From an uncultured Porphyromonadaceae bacterium (GTDB lineage Bacteria > Bacteroidota > Bacteroidia > Bacteroidales > Muribaculaceae), in the NCBI GenBank assembly GCA_947174235.1, contig CAMWID010000003.1, forward strand, positions 1-64,000: a stretch of 64,000 bases of DNA, written 5' to 3'. Shown here piece by piece: positions 17,359 to 26,627 of the stretch; within the stretch, counting starts at the first letter, position 1; each line of letters starts with the position of its first letter. The translations under genes were made by a program, and so were the position numbers. The notes under the pieces were generated by a model, which saw only the letters and a list, made by a program, of their open reading frames with translations, did no database searches and was not told the DNA's origin.

Positions 17359-19104
17359 ATGAAAGCAATACACAGATATATAAAACCGGCACTCGCCGGT
17401 CTCGTCGCCGCCTTTATGTTTCCGGGATGTCTCCAGGAGATAGAGCCTACGTCAAACGCAACACAGGAAGAGGTGGACAAGGGAGACAAGACAGGACTCA
17501 TGACGGCTGTAGCCGCATACCTCAACACCTATAACTCCTCTTACTCGTACGACATAGGATTCATGGGGTTCAACATATGGCGTGACGCGTCGACCAGCGA
17601 CATGCCTGTCTACAGCACAGCCTATGACTATTTCACATATGTCGAGATGTGTACATATCTCGGTAGCGAATGGGCAATGCAATACACTATCTGGCAAAGG
17701 TATTATTTCCTTATCCAGAAAGCGAATCTTGTGCTGAACGCCATTGACGTGGAAACTTATCCGGAAGATGCCGTCCCCGCCGTGACAGCGCTTGCATACC
17801 GCGCCAACGCATATATGGAGCTGGCGCAATGGTATGAATATAAGAAAACCGGTGTGGCTGCATTCGACAGCCAGGCGGAAGCTGACGGTATCATGGGTCT
17901 GACAGTACCTATCGTGACCGAAAGCACGACTGAGGAAGATTCCAGGCACAATCCGCGCGTACCGTTCTATACTATCTACCGTTTCATTCTTACCGACCTC
18001 AACAAAGGTGAGAAATACGGTGCAGGAGCGACACAACCCGATTCCAAGACATATCCCGGCATCGGTGTGGTCTACGGACTCCAGGCACGTCTGTGGCAAC
18101 TGATAGGGACACGCTTCGAGCTTCATCCTGAAGACCTGGCAGCCGCCCTGAGTCATGAGAACGATGCCGACATCCCTTACGACGCGCTGGGAGTCACCAC
18201 CTCCCGTGAATGTTTCGTAAAGGCGGCGGAATATGCGCGAAAGGCAATCAACTGCGGTTATACCCCGGTGACAGAGACCCAATGGTTTGATCCTACAACC
18301 GGATTCAACTCTGTCAACAATTCATGGATGTGGGCAAATATCATAACTACAAACAATGGTCTTGCCACCACCCTGACATGGCAGTCATGGGTTTCCTTCA
18401 TGTCTCCGGAGGCAACTTACGGCGTGGCTACTACCGGATACGGCGCTTACCGCATGATCGACGCCCGTCTTTTCGGCACAATTCCTGACAGCGACTGGAG
18501 AAAACCGACATGGATAGCTCCGGAAGACGCGTCAGACCAACAGGCATTCAATTCAAAATATGCGCGCGGCACATCTCTGAGCTATTCGGAATGGAAAGAT
18601 TTCGCTCCCTATACGGCATTTAAATTCCATCCCGCCAACGGCGACAGAAACACCTCGACCATAGGAAATGCGGTAAGCATGCCGCTTATGCGCGTGGAAG
18701 AGATGTATCTCATCGAAGCGGAAGCTGTGGGCCGTTCACAGGGTGACGCGGCGGGAAGAGCCCTGCTTGAATCATTCGTCAACACTTACAGATATACCGA
18801 CGCTTCTTACAAAAGCACCGGTGCCGGCCTTGACGGATTTATCGATGATGTCTTCAACCAGAAACGTATCGAGCTATGGGGTGAAGGTCAGATACTCTGG
18901 GATTTCAAACGTCTTGAGAAAGCTATCGAGAAAGGCTATCCCGGCACCAACCATTCTGACCTGACACGCTTCAACTGGGCGCCCAACCTCAACGCTCCAT
19001 GGACCACCCTGACGATCCCCAAGGCAGAGGTTGACTTCAATGACGCCGTTTTGCCGAATCCGGATCCATCCCACACAGGATATTACGATCTCTGGAGTGA
19101 ATAG
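17359..19104 (+). CDS. SusD/RagB-type surface lipoprotein (locus 1)
   Basis: A 581-residue lipoprotein with lipobox FPGC (Cys about residue 23). The helical TPR-like SusD architecture shows in ALAYRANAYMELAQWYEYKK, and the C-terminal family segment in FNQKRIELWGEGQILWDFKR. SusD proteins cap the SusC barrel and bind its substrate at the cell surface. It follows SusC by 15 nt, so translation is tightly linked. Confidence 0.93.
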   Translation: MKAIHRYIKPALAGLVAAFMFPGCLQEIEPTSNATQEEVDKGDKTGLMTAVAAYLNTYNSSYSYDIGFMGFNIWRDASTSDMPVYSTAYDYFTYVEMCTYLGSEWAMQYTIWQRYYFLIQKANLVLNAIDVETYPEDAVPAVTALAYRANAYMELAQWYEYKKTGVAAFDSQAEADGIMGLTVPIVTESTTEEDSRHNPRVPFYTIYRFILTDLNKGEKYGAGATQPDSKTYPGIGVVYGLQARLWQLIGTRFELHPEDLAAALSHENDADIPYDALGVTTSRECFVKAAEYARKAINCGYTPVTETQWFDPTTGFNSVNNSWMWANIITTNNGLATTLTWQSWVSFMSPEATYGVATTGYGAYRMIDARLFGTIPDSDWRKPTWIAPEDASDQQAFNSKYARGTSLSYSEWKDFAPYTAFKFHPANGDRNTSTIGNAVSMPLMRVEEMYLIEAEAVGRSQGDAAGRALLESFVNTYRYTDASYKSTGAGLDGFIDDVFNQKRIELWGEGQILWDFKRLEKAIEKGYPGTNHSDLTRFNWAPNLNAPWTTLTIPKAEVDFNDAVLPNPDPSHTGYYDLWSE

Positions 19105-19143
19105 TCCCAGTTTTTATAATTCATATAATAAAGCTTATTCATA

Positions 19144-20064
19144 ATGAAACTATATAATCTCACAATTGCCGCCGGTGCCCTCCTGACGCTCTTCTCAGCT
19201 GCGGGATGTTCAGGATCCGACGACTGGAAACCGGGTCCTGAGGATACCGAGAAAGGGGTCTCCGCATACTTCCCGGTACCCGCAAAGACATCATATATAT
19301 TTGATTCGGAAGCCGACCCGGATGATATGAAGATCGAGGTCAATGTTTCCAGACAAAACATAGCCGACGCCATAGCCGTTCCGCTGTCGCTCTCTTCCGG
19401 AGCGGAAGGCTGCGGCATTCCATCCGCTGTAAATTTCGAGGCGGGAGAAGCCGAAGCTTCCTTCATTCTTGACTGCGCCGGAATTCCCGACGGAAAGATG
19501 CAGGAGGTCACAATATCACTTGACCCTTCTCAGACCGATATCTACGGAATCGGTCTTGACGCCGTGACTTTCTCAGTGATAAAAGCCGAGTGGACCCTTA
19601 TATCCGACAACTTGCGCTACAGCCTGCAATACGGAAATTATCCGGACGTATTTTCCAATATGTATCATCTGCAGGGCACTACCCAGCTGAAACTCGAAAA
19701 CTTCTTCGGATCAGGTCTTGACATCATCTTTGACTGTCCCTCACAATATATCACTCCATTCATCCCCACCGTCAATGCACTGGTAGAGGATGAGGCTCTG
19801 TTGGAATGGGAGCTTTATGATGAGGCGAACCAGACATATCCGGAATGGAATCCCGGAAACGACAGCGCCAACCCCTACATCACATATCTCTATGCCTATG
19901 GTGCGGACGATGGTTATGACTGGACATATGGCGACATGTATTATAACGCATCAACCGGCTACGGCTACTTCTACATGTGCTTCTATCTGGAGACTGACGA
20001 CGGCAACTGGGGATATGCATATCCTTATTTGGACTTCAATCTGAAATACAATCCTTTCGAATAA
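19144..20064 (+). CDS. Surface-type lipoprotein of unknown function, SusC/D operon
   Basis: A 306-residue predicted lipoprotein (lipobox AAGC, Cys about residue 21). The first 140 residues look like a beta-sandwich with patterns such as KIEVNVSRQNIADAI and ALPLS-like strands; the C-terminal part is rich in Tyr, Trp and Asp (GADDGYDWTYGDMYYNAST), typical of ligand-binding lipoproteins in utilisation loci. I cannot name the family. Position directly after susD suggests a substrate-binding or SusE-like role. Confidence 0.75.
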   Translation: MKLYNLTIAAGALLTLFSAAGCSGSDDWKPGPEDTEKGVSAYFPVPAKTSYIFDSEADPDDMKIEVNVSRQNIADAIAVPLSLSSGAEGCGIPSAVNFEAGEAEASFILDCAGIPDGKMQEVTISLDPSQTDIYGIGLDAVTFSVIKAEWTLISDNLRYSLQYGNYPDVFSNMYHLQGTTQLKLENFFGSGLDIIFDCPSQYITPFIPTVNALVEDEALLEWELYDEANQTYPEWNPGNDSANPYITYLYAYGADDGYDWTYGDMYYNASTGYGYFYMCFYLETDDGNWGYAYPYLDFNLKYNPFE

Positions 20065-20076
20065 AGACTGACAGAC

Positions 20077-21540
20077 ATGAAAAAGACTAATATTTTCGCC
20101 ATGCTGCTCAGCCTGGCATGTGCCGCCGGAATGACGGCGTGTGATGAAGACGCCGTGAAACAGGAACTGCAGGCGCCCGAGGTCTCCGAGACCGCAGGAA
20201 ATTATCAATCGCTCGATTTCGAATGGACTCCTGTAGCCAACACGACCCAATACGGATACAAGCTTTATGATCCGGAAGGAATCGTGGTAGACGCCGGTGT
20301 CACACAAGACACAAAAGCGCATTTCTCGGAGTTGCTCCCCTCCACCACCTACAAGTTGCTTGTGTGGGCGTTCGCCGGTCCTGACACCGATTATACCACA
20401 TCCCCGGCAGCTGAACTGACCGCAACCACCGGGGCGCTCATAAAGCTCGAGACTCCGTCCGGACTGACAGTGACTGACGCCAACGGAGCCGTGACAGCCA
20501 CATGGAACGCGGTGCAGGGCGCGGAGTCATACTCTTATGCGCTATCATCGTCCGCCGGAACGATATCTTCCGGAACCTCAGTAAAGACTTCTGTGAAAAT
20601 ATCCGGACTTGAGGAAGGCGACTATACATTCTCCGTGTCGGCACTCACCACCGCAGGGGGATACCTTCCAAGCGACGCGGCGACAGCCGAATTATATTTA
20701 GCCTCCACCGTGACCGAATCATGGCGCGCGAACGGCACCTATTACAGTGAAATAATGGGAAGAAGCTGGAACGCCACCATCATAGCCTACAGCGACGGCA
20801 CATACTCCATACCCGCGTTCTATGGTGTGGAGGGATATGATTTCAATTTCACCGTCGAATCAAACGGCATGATAACCATTCTGTCAGGCACACCCAACGG
20901 AGATTATTACCGCACGGTTCCCACCGGAGTGGAATCTGTGGGAGACCTGTTTGTATATCCTTCGGAGTATCAATACACAGGTTTTGACGGATCTGCAAGC
21001 GGTGGCGATATATGGATCGGTTATTACGACCAATACTGGAATGAGACATTTTATACCGATTCATTCAACTGGAACGGGATGTCCTCATCCATTACAATCG
21101 ATGATCTCGTAGGCACCTATAACAACCACAGCTGGGGCTCGACATGGATCACGGATGATTGGTCAGAACTTGTTTTCGATGACAGTGACTGGACCGCCAC
21201 TGTCGAGAAGATCGATGCAGACACCATTTCCCTTGACGGGCTGTATTACACCGAATGCCCGATCATCGGCACCTTCAACGCGTCGGCAATGACAATTACG
21301 TTCCAGCCTCAGACCTACGCCGAATGGTATGTCTTCGCAGCCACGTCTGATCCCGGAGATCCTGTTGTGGCGAAAGTAAGCTCCGACGGGACGATTTCCT
21401 TCCCTGAATATAAATTATTTTATGACACATATTATTACCTGATAGCGGAATCGGTATTGACCCCTGAACGCGCGACCAAAGCATCCTCCGCGCCGAAAAA
21501 GACGCGTCCGGCACATGCCGCCCGACCTCAAAGGAGATGA
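20077..21540 (+). CDS. Lipoprotein with fibronectin-III-like modules, SusC/D operon
   Basis: A 487-residue lipoprotein (lipobox MTAC) with two fibronectin-III-like domains: one about residues 30-115 (LDFEWTPVANTTQYGYKLY) and one about 125-205 (ATWNAVQGAESYSYALSSS). The remaining C-terminal 270 residues are rich in aromatic residues and of unknown fold; the end is basic (KKTRPAHAARPQRR), which is unusual. It is the last gene before a strong terminator. A role in presenting a ligand-binding domain away from the membrane is likely but inferred. Confidence 0.75.
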   Translation: MKKTNIFAMLLSLACAAGMTACDEDAVKQELQAPEVSETAGNYQSLDFEWTPVANTTQYGYKLYDPEGIVVDAGVTQDTKAHFSELLPSTTYKLLVWAFAGPDTDYTTSPAAELTATTGALIKLETPSGLTVTDANGAVTATWNAVQGAESYSYALSSSAGTISSGTSVKTSVKISGLEEGDYTFSVSALTTAGGYLPSDAATAELYLASTVTESWRANGTYYSEIMGRSWNATIIAYSDGTYSIPAFYGVEGYDFNFTVESNGMITILSGTPNGDYYRTVPTGVESVGDLFVYPSEYQYTGFDGSASGGDIWIGYYDQYWNETFYTDSFNWNGMSSSITIDDLVGTYNNHSWGSTWITDDWSELVFDDSDWTATVEKIDADTISLDGLYYTECPIIGTFNASAMTITFQPQTYAEWYVFAATSDPGDPVVAKVSSDGTISFPEYKLFYDTYYYLIAESVLTPERATKASSAPKKTRPAHAARPQRR

Positions 21541-21556
21541 CATGACCGATACAGGC

Positions 21557-21602
21557 ACAATAATGCCGGGAACCCCACAACGGAGTTCCCGGCATTTATT
21601 GT
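21557..21602. terminator. Terminator after locus 1
   Basis: AATGCCGGGAAC (21562-21573) pairs with GTTCCCGGCATT (21585-21596); CACAATAA and TTATTGTG extend the stem with a one-base bulge. It lies between the convergent lipoprotein and GH5 genes and could serve both. Confidence 0.75.
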
Positions 21603-21775
21603 GTATCCCCGATGTCTCACGACATCCTCCGGAATACGTTTTACAACCATAAACGTGGAGTGACGCCACTCCAGATCTTGACATCGGCAGCCATAACAGA
21701 CGGCTGCCAAAAAAGAATTAATGTAGCAAGAGAATTAATGTGTATTTTGATTAAAAGAGCCTGATATATCGCATG

Positions 21776-23038
21776 TCACGGAACTTTCAGTCCCATTGAT
21801 GCTATGTAACCTTCCTGAGGGATGCAATTCTGATGCTTGCATCGCTCAATAAACTTGTCGAGAGCCACCTGCGCCTTTGCCCTGTCGGGTTTGGCTTCAC
21901 GGATCTCCGCGAAAGTATGGTGAGGTCCTTCGGCGAACCTTATCACCTCCTCCCACTCTTCGGGCATTGAAATACCCATCATGCAACTGTCATCTTTCTT
22001 CTTATAGGGCCAGAATGTATAACCGATATTGTTATCCTTCATAACTTTCACGAAATCCGCCTGCCATTCATCCGTATTGTGCCCTATCTCCCCCATATAC
22101 ATCGGGCGGTTGCTTTTGTCGCGGAAATCGATATACGACTGTATAGCCGGAGCGGTGGCGGGGCCTCCGTAGCGATGGCATGTGAACATGAGCTGCGGAT
22201 CATAACCGGTATCTTTCAACGGATCAAAATTACTGTTCCACTGGGGCGCCCCTATCAAGATCACATGGTTGGGATCCACTTCCCTGATAGCCGCCACACA
22301 ACGTTTATGCAGCGGTTCGAGACGTGCGTTCAATTCCTCCTGATTATCGAAATAGGTAGCCACCGGCTCATTGATAAGCTCATAACCGAGAATTACCGGC
22401 TCATTCTTATAATAATCGGCTATCCTGCGCCATATCTCACAGAATTGCTGCTGGCATTTCTCACTTTCAAGGAGCCATGGATAACCATAGGAGTCATCAA
22501 TATTGTCTCCGGTCTGACCTCCCGGTGCGTCATGCATGTCGAGAATCAGATAAAGATTGTCGGCACGGCACCAGCTGACCACACTGTCGATCCTCGCGAA
22601 TCCGTCTTGTCCGGATGTCAGCCCCATGTAATCTTCGTCAGTAAAGAGTTTGTAATGAAACGGAAGACGTATGGTATTCGCGCCTGTGGCGGCAATGAAA
22701 TCGATATCGGCTTTCGTAATATAGTTGTCTTTGAACTGACGCCAGAATTCAGCGGTCTTTTCCGGACCTACAAGATGGCAGAAAAGGTCATTTATCTGGC
22801 GCGGAGCGTTCATTCGCTGGAATCCGAACATATAGCCCTCCGGATTCAGCCAGTTTCCGAGATTCGTGCCCACGATATAAAATTTGTTGCCGTCCGGAGT
22901 CACGAGATCCGTCCCGCTCACCTGAATGAAACCGGTGGTTTCGGCGGCAGCGTCGGCGTCCTGCGCGCAACCTGCGGCTCCCGATGCTGCAAGCAAAGCC
23001 GACACACCGCAGACAATAGATATGAAAGTCTTCTTCAT
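21776..23038 (-). CDS. GH5-family glycoside hydrolase lipoprotein
   Basis: A 420-residue lipoprotein (lipobox AAGC). The (beta/alpha)8 GH5 features are present: N-terminal GTNLGNWLNPEGYMF, ANTIRLPFHYKLF, the acid/base Glu in LGYELINEPVATYF and the nucleophile Glu in YMGEIGHN. GH5 enzymes cleave beta-linked glucans or mannans; with the GH16 gene and the glycan-binding protein upstream, a beta-glucanase or exo-glucosidase role is inferred. The subfamily is not determined. It is the last gene of the second utilisation locus, separated from it by a strong hairpin. Confidence 0.85.
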   Translation of the reverse strand: MKKTFISIVCGVSALLAASGAAGCAQDADAAAETTGFIQVSGTDLVTPDGNKFYIVGTNLGNWLNPEGYMFGFQRMNAPRQINDLFCHLVGPEKTAEFWRQFKDNYITKADIDFIAATGANTIRLPFHYKLFTDEDYMGLTSGQDGFARIDSVVSWCRADNLYLILDMHDAPGGQTGDNIDDSYGYPWLLESEKCQQQFCEIWRRIADYYKNEPVILGYELINEPVATYFDNQEELNARLEPLHKRCVAAIREVDPNHVILIGAPQWNSNFDPLKDTGYDPQLMFTCHRYGGPATAPAIQSYIDFRDKSNRPMYMGEIGHNTDEWQADFVKVMKDNNIGYTFWPYKKKDDSCMMGISMPEEWEEVIRFAEGPHHTFAEIREAKPDRAKAQVALDKFIERCKHQNCIPQEGYIASMGLKVP

Positions 23039-23062
23039 AATGAAAATCTTATTGAGAAATAA

Positions 23063-23099
23063 AACGCGGTCTCCGCCTCCTGCCGGCGGAGACCGCGTT
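23063..23099 (-). terminator. Intra-operon hairpin before the GH5 gene
   Basis: AACGCGGTCTCCGCC (23063-23077) pairs perfectly with 23085-23099 (15 bp, 7-nt loop). Read in the operon direction it is followed by TTTTATTTC, as in an intrinsic terminator. It lies between the glycan-binding gene and the GH5 gene, so it may lower expression of the enzyme relative to the transport genes. Confidence 0.75.
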
Positions 23100-23142
23100 C
23101 AAACCTAAAACCTAAAATCCAAAAATATTTACCGGAAACTTA

Positions 23143-25059
23143 TCAATCCCTGTGTTCCTGGATAATGATATCCTTCACTGTCACCTCGGTTCCGGCAGGG
23201 TTTCCTCCGAAATCAAGCACGATGTTCATCGGATTGATATCCTGACCGGGAAGATTGACCCAACTGAAAGTGACGTCATCATATGCCTCCACCGCCTTGC
23301 GGTCAGCCATATAGAAAACATTGTCGTTGTCGCCGCCTCCGGCAAGAACACATTTGAATGTGACGCCGGGAAGATCCTGCGTGGAATAGAAGGTGACACG
23401 GAAATCATAGCTTTTACCCGCCTCGGTGGCTATATCTGTCACAAAAGCGAATTGCGCCTGCCACTGGTCGGTGGTCGCCTCAGGCAACGAGAGAGTCCAC
23501 GAATTGCCGTTGACTGTCATTTCCGGATCCGCTATCTGCGCCCATCCCGGAGCATACCAGAAAGTATTGGTATATGTGCAGCCGTTAAACAGGTTGTCGC
23601 CGCTGTCGACCGCCACCCATGTTACGGGTGATTCCGGTTCAGGATCCGCCGGCGACGGCAAAACGGTACCGTCATCGTCAGAGTGCTTCTTAATAACGAT
23701 GTTGGTGATTTCAAACGCTACGCCGGGGTAGCCCGCCACGTCAAGTGTAAGCACGAGATTGCCGTCGAAACCCGGAAGATCGGAGAAATAATAGCAAGAT
23801 CCGTCGGCACTGAAGTTCTGTTTGTCCGCCACAAAGAATGTGTCGTCATCACCTTCCGGATGAGGCTTGACTGTGATCTGAGTGTCGACCGGGGCATTCA
23901 CGAACATAGAGAAGTCATATGTCTCCGCCGCCGAGATCATGATATCTGTGGCGATATGCACCTGACCCTGCCATTGGTCGCCTCCCATTCCGTCGGGGGT
24001 TGTAAACGATATTTTCTCGTTGGAAAGCTCGATATCCGGAGCCGCTATCTCACCCCAGCTGCCGTCGGCAAACCATGTGGACAGACTCAAAGCCGCATTT
24101 TTCCACATATTGAACTCGCTGTCATACTTGAATCCCTCAAACACAGGTTCGGGAGCCTCGAACGGCGCGAGGATATAATGCCATGCTATCGATCCGTTGT
24201 CGCAGGTCAGCTCCACCTTGTTTTTGGATATTGAGTTGACCTTGAACTTCGGTTCGTTGTAGAACTCCATGTTGGGGACATATCCGAACAGTGTGCCTGC
24301 CGGCAAAGAGAGGACAAGGTCAGCCCCGTCAGCCGAAAGCTGGAAAGGGAGATTCTCCTGAACTGAAGCCGGTGCGCAATAGTCCTGACCGTCGTTCGTG
24401 TTATAATCCGAATACGGAGGGAGATCGGTGATACCGGTGTTGACATATATAGTGCCGCTATCACCGGGATCATACGTATATAGACCTCCGTTCTGGTTCC
24501 CGTTGTCGGCGAAAATCATCTTGTTGGCATATACGCCCACACTCTCTTTGTCTCCCGGATTCGCGCTCCACCAGTTAAGACCGTCCGATCCGCTTTCCCC
24601 GCAACCGAGGTGGGCGGCGAGATCCCCGGCGATATGCCATTCCTTTGACGCCCCGTCCGTAAGGTTGCGTATATAGGGTGTGAAATCGATCTTGGTGTTT
24701 TCGATATGGATGGTCGCGGTCTTTACCCCTTCCGAGATACCGTTGCGGTTGCCGACCTGCATCTCCACTTCATAATCACCGGCGGCGACAATTATACCGC
24801 TGTAGCCGTTGCGGGTGGAAATCGTGGGTGTGTCTTTGAGATATATCCTCCATACCGGGAATACCCCCACCGGATTGTCGATATTAAGGGTATATTGGTT
24901 TGTCTCCTGGTCCACAGTGACCACGATATTATAATCACCTGCCTGCGGCAGACCCGCCTTGCTCACTCCGTCGATGGAATCTTCCGAGCAGGCAGCCGCC
25001 ATAAGGAAAGCGCCTGTCAGAGCAGCCGATTTTAAGATATATGATGTTATTGCTTTCAT
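23143..25059 (-). CDS. Surface glycan-binding lipoprotein with duplicated binding module
   Basis: A 638-residue lipoprotein (lipobox AAAC, Cys about residue 24). After a SusE-like N-terminal region come two similar modules of about 150 residues at roughly 320-465 and 490-638. Both contain a Trp-rich entry (WFADGSWGEIA; WYAPGWAQIA), DQWQGQ or DQWQAQ, and an ending NIVIKKH or DIIIQEH, a pattern like family-4/9 carbohydrate-binding modules. It is encoded just after SusD, the usual site of a surface glycan-binding protein. Binding of beta-glucan is inferred from the adjacent GH16 and GH5 genes. Confidence 0.8.
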   Translation of the reverse strand: MKAITSYILKSAALTGAFLMAAACSEDSIDGVSKAGLPQAGDYNIVVTVDQETNQYTLNIDNPVGVFPVWRIYLKDTPTISTRNGYSGIIVAAGDYEVEMQVGNRNGISEGVKTATIHIENTKIDFTPYIRNLTDGASKEWHIAGDLAAHLGCGESGSDGLNWWSANPGDKESVGVYANKMIFADNGNQNGGLYTYDPGDSGTIYVNTGITDLPPYSDYNTNDGQDYCAPASVQENLPFQLSADGADLVLSLPAGTLFGYVPNMEFYNEPKFKVNSISKNKVELTCDNGSIAWHYILAPFEAPEPVFEGFKYDSEFNMWKNAALSLSTWFADGSWGEIAAPDIELSNEKISFTTPDGMGGDQWQGQVHIATDIMISAAETYDFSMFVNAPVDTQITVKPHPEGDDDTFFVADKQNFSADGSCYYFSDLPGFDGNLVLTLDVAGYPGVAFEITNIVIKKHSDDDGTVLPSPADPEPESPVTWVAVDSGDNLFNGCTYTNTFWYAPGWAQIADPEMTVNGNSWTLSLPEATTDQWQAQFAFVTDIATEAGKSYDFRVTFYSTQDLPGVTFKCVLAGGGDNDNVFYMADRKAVEAYDDVTFSWVNLPGQDINPMNIVLDFGGNPAGTEVTVKDIIIQEHRD

Positions 25060-25081
25060 TTCGATTTAATTTGGGAGATGA

Positions 25082-26602
25082 TCAATAAGGATTCTGTTTG
25101 ATTGTACCGTGAGCCTGGTCAACCTCGCCCTGCGGGAAGGGGATATACTTTTTGTTGGGGGTATATGTGCCCTGACGGCCGTTGGGGACCTCGTCGTCAG
25201 GCACGAGCACACTTTCCGCAAGCCCGGAACGGATAAGATCCCAATAACGTTTCCCTTCTCCGAGGAACTCCAGTTTACGCTCATCCAGAATATTCTCGAG
25301 GGTAGCGGTCTTTGAGCCGAGTCCCGCACGCGCCCGCACCTGGTCGAGCCATCCCTGCGCGTCGCCGGAACCTGCACCGCGCACGGCGAGTTCCGCCGCG
25401 TTGAGGAGCACTTCCGAATATCTGTACAGACGCAGGTTATTGTTGTAGTTCAGGATAGCGTCGGCTATCTGTCCGGCATTCGCTCCGATGATCGGTGCAT
25501 ATTTGCCGATAAAATGCCCTGTATCCTGATAGCCGATCTGATATGAACCGGGTTCCGGAGTCCAGATAGACACATCTCTTCTCACGTCGCCCTCCTCATA
25601 TGAATCGTATGCTGACTGACGCACCGTGCAGAAGCCCCAGCCTGTATTGTCATGGATGCCGTCAGCGCCATTGTAGCCACGCGCTCCCACCATACCGGGC
25701 ACTACAGTTCCACCTGCAGTTCCACCCCAGCTCCAGTTGCGACCGCCGAGATAGTCGGAATAATTGATCTCATATATTGATTCGTCACACCATTCTCCCG
25801 TCACGTCCCAGATCGCCGCGAAATCAGGATTCAGACTGTAATCAGGAGAATCTATTATCTCTTTCATATAATTGAGGGCAGCCGGAAAACGGGACTGGTC
25901 GTTCTGATACATCACGATCTCCGTGTAAAGCATATATACGAAAGGAATGGTCACGCGTCCCACCTCGCTTTTGTCTGCCTTCCATTTGAGTTTCCTGTCG
26001 GCTATGACCTTTTCAAGATCAGAGATCATAAATTCGTATACCTCATCGGCAGTATACTGAGTGCCAAGGAAATCACCTGAAAGGTTCTCGGTGTAATACA
26101 CGATGTTGCCCCACCATTTCCATAGCTGATTGTAGAAGAACACCCGCAGCGCGAGACACTGCGCCTCATAATACGCCCTGTTCTCCTCAGTCATGTCGGT
26201 GACATTGAAATCATTCATATAATGGAGGGCGTCGTTGCAACGCTTCACGCCGGAATAGGCGTTGGAATAGTTGGTGTCGAGCACGTCGGTCGCCGGTATG
26301 TTGAAATCAAACATCTTCTTCCACATTGCCATGTCTCCCGCGTCTCCCCCTCCGGGATAGAACTGATCCGTCATCATGTCGGCATAAAGATTGATGGCTG
26401 TATAATTGTTGGCGTAGTCAAACCAGCACATCGGGTCGTAAGCCGCCACCACGGCTTCCTGAATAGCCGCGTCTTTGGTATAGTACACCTCTATTGTCTC
26501 CTGAGTATTGGGGAGTGTGTTGAGCCAGTCGGATCCGCACGAAGCCAGTCCCGCTCCGGACGCCGCCATAGCCCCATATATGAAAATCTTATTTAGTTTC
26601 AT
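25082..26602 (-). CDS. SusD/RagB-type surface lipoprotein (locus 2)
   Basis: A 506-residue lipoprotein (lipobox LASC). Family features include the helical segment ALRVFFYNQLWKWWGNIVYY and the C-terminal RKLEFLGEGKRYWDLIRSG and KYIPFPQGEVDQ. It is the partner of the SusC protein encoded 26 bp upstream and binds the incoming oligosaccharide at the cell surface. Confidence 0.95.
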   Translation of the reverse strand: MKLNKIFIYGAMAASGAGLASCGSDWLNTLPNTQETIEVYYTKDAAIQEAVVAAYDPMCWFDYANNYTAINLYADMMTDQFYPGGGDAGDMAMWKKMFDFNIPATDVLDTNYSNAYSGVKRCNDALHYMNDFNVTDMTEENRAYYEAQCLALRVFFYNQLWKWWGNIVYYTENLSGDFLGTQYTADEVYEFMISDLEKVIADRKLKWKADKSEVGRVTIPFVYMLYTEIVMYQNDQSRFPAALNYMKEIIDSPDYSLNPDFAAIWDVTGEWCDESIYEINYSDYLGGRNWSWGGTAGGTVVPGMVGARGYNGADGIHDNTGWGFCTVRQSAYDSYEEGDVRRDVSIWTPEPGSYQIGYQDTGHFIGKYAPIIGANAGQIADAILNYNNNLRLYRYSEVLLNAAELAVRGAGSGDAQGWLDQVRARAGLGSKTATLENILDERKLEFLGEGKRYWDLIRSGLAESVLVPDDEVPNGRQGTYTPNKKYIPFPQGEVDQAHGTIKQNPY

Positions 26603-26627
26603 GTTTGTAAAGTCTTTTTGTTACAGA

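Noticed and set aside
17452-18282. 276-codon minus-strand frame
   Set aside because: Antisense to the SusD gene of locus 1; composition is that of a shadow frame.
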